A stretch of 64,000 bases of DNA, taken from assembly GCA_038230515.1 (NCBI GenBank), contig JBBRND010000002.1:62001-126000 (forward strand), read 5' to 3'. Under the pieces are notes generated by a model. The model was not told where the DNA came from and made no database searches. It saw only the letters and a list, made by a program, of their open reading frames with translations. Within the stretch, counting starts at the first letter, position 1; every line of letters starts with the position of its first letter. The translations under genes were made by a program, and so were the position numbers. This DNA comes from JAPLDB01 sp038230515 (GTDB lineage Bacteria > Bacteroidota > Bacteroidia > AKYH767-A > 2013-40CM-41-45). This document shows positions 63,388-64,000 of the stretch, in pieces.

Positions 63388-63708
63388 TTATAAAAAGTAT
63401 TGATTGAACTTCAAACAGTATGAATTGGAACTCAAACAATATGAATTGACGTTCAAACAGTATGAATTGGAACCCAAACAATATGAATTGAGCTTCAAAC
63501 AATATGAATTAGAACTCAAACAATATGAATTGAAGTTCAAACAATATGAATTGAAGTTCAAACAGTATGGATTGAAGTTCAAACAGTATTCTTTACTGTT
63601 GGGTTTGTATAGGTTAACCGGGGAGAAAAGGGGAAGCGGCAGGTACGAACCAGGTGTCCACATCAGTTGCATCCCGTTAACCGCATAAGTTGTGTTGGCT
63701 TTGTTCAT
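63388..63708 (-). CDS. Possible 7-residue repeat protein
   Basis: An ATG at 63708 opens 106 codons. The first 40 residues look ordinary (MNKANTTYAVNGMQLMWTPG), and the rest is nine copies of a 7-residue unit near NSYCLNF encoded by a 21-bp repeat. The frame lies 13 bases after the XRE gene and has an ATG. Yet the opposite strand is open too (KQYELEL units), so the repeat may be non-coding DNA that happens to stay open. Confidence 0.35.
   Translation of the reverse strand: MNKANTTYAVNGMQLMWTPGSYLPLPLFSPVNLYKPNSKEYCLNFNPYCLNFNSYCLNFNSYCLSSNSYCLKLNSYCLGSNSYCLNVNSYCLSSNSYCLKFNQYFL
63411..63599. repeat. Nine 21-bp tandem repeats
   Basis: Nine units of exactly 21 bases, consensus near TCAAACAATATGAATTGAAGT, run head to tail from 63411. 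Units differ at one to five positions. GTTCAAACAATAT resembles the GTTCGAACAAGAT word of the 16.3-kb array. Confidence 0.9.
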
Positions 63709-63721
63709 CGTTTAAAAAGTG

Positions 63722-64000
63722 TTAGACCTGGATTGCTATTTTGGTTGGCGTTAAGGTTTCTGAATCTGCACTAGACACCCAACTGTAGAATTCGACCAGG
63801 TTTAAATCATACACCATGGCGATACGTTCTATCTGGCTTCCTCCTGCATCTATATCTCCATTTTCTATTCTGCGGTATTGGGTTACATTCATATTAGCTG
63901 CAAGTGCTACATCTTTCTGACTCATTTTATTTTCTATGCGAATCCCTTTTAATCTCCTGGCTAATGAAGCGATTGAAGCTTGTTTAAAAATTTTTGACAT
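63722..64000 (-). CDS. XRE-family helix-turn-helix regulator
   Basis: The frame starts at the last bases of the window (ATG at 63998-64000), so the true start may lie further on. The 92 residues contain an XRE helix-turn-helix: LARRLKGIRIENKMSQKDVA, then NMNVTQYRRIENGDIDAGG and ERIAMVYDLNLVEFYSW. It is likely a DNA-binding repressor of this locus or of neighbours beyond the window. Confidence 0.85.
   Translation of the reverse strand: MSKIFKQASIASLARRLKGIRIENKMSQKDVALAANMNVTQYRRIENGDIDAGGSQIERIAMVYDLNLVEFYSWVSSADSETLTPTKIAIQV

Noticed and set aside
63411..63599. Possible CRISPR array or leucine-rich coiled-coil gene on the plus strand
   Set aside because: Units are head to tail without spacers. 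The plus-strand KQYEL frame begins at a TTG with no promoter or upstream context, so I did not call a plus-strand gene.

Overview
The window looks like chromosomal DNA of a Bacteroidota bacterium. The main reasons are two secreted proteins with type IX secretion (T9SS) type A sorting domains (1-762, 60988-62439), several -7 elements of the Bacteroidota form TAnnTTTG just ahead of start codons, few Shine-Dalgarno sequences, Bacteroidota-type gene families (DUF885, DUF6799, lmo0937, paired amidohydrolases, M16 pair, fused 2-oxoacid dehydrogenase E1) and a type-B sdhCAB operon. I cannot place it to genus.

Layout. 1-3363: a T9SS cargo C-terminus, a DUF885 lipoprotein and a small beta-barrel protein. 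3.4-6.1 kb: a small accessory island with a 21-bp-period array, a broken IS200-like (REP-type) transposase, a zinc-ribbon repeat protein with an embedded nuclease-like domain, and one copy of a dispersed repeat. 6.1-11.1 kb: a TamB-like envelope protein. 11.2-23.3 kb: many small membrane, lipoprotein and disordered stress-type genes (YihY, DUF6799, coiled-coil lipoprotein, PA2169, lmo0937, YtxH, holin-X-like), with two response regulators (one NtrC-type) and a membrane histidine kinase among them. 23.4-33.7 kb: a DUF748 protein, sigma-54, a TPR glycosyltransferase-like protein, an M28 peptidase, the 2-oxoglutarate dehydrogenase E2, an Nfu-type protein and a membrane protein. 33.8-37.3 kb: a second accessory island with a 42-bp (2 x 21) minisatellite, small hypothetical genes, a PD-(D/E)XK nuclease gene broken by a frameshift and a nonsense codon, an intact PD-(D/E)XK-like gene, and a second copy of the dispersed repeat. 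37.4-62.4 kb: housekeeping genes (msrB, E1, LpxR-like, initiator tRNA, era, glutathione peroxidase, fabF-acpP, sdhCAB, peptidases, an endonuclease/exonuclease/phosphatase protein, rnc, a methyltransferase, two amidohydrolases, a T9SS beta-helix protein). 62.5-64 kb: a possible third accessory locus with an XRE regulator, a 21-bp repeat array and an unknown gene.

Three points stand out. First, a -24/-12-like motif (TGGCAY-N5-TTTWA, sigma-54 spacing but without the usual -12 GC) lies upstream of about ten of the small stress genes between 11.4 and 22.3 kb, in the same neighbourhood as an NtrC-type activator and rpoN; I read this as a candidate regulon. Second, at least four unrelated-looking intergenic arrays share a strict 21-bp (or 42-bp) period, and two of them lie at the left edge of nuclease-bearing islands whose right edges carry copies of another shared repeat. 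Third, a palindromic GC-rich element is inserted in frame in the E1 dehydrogenase gene, adding 28 residues. All family assignments come from reading translated sequence by eye; no database search was run.
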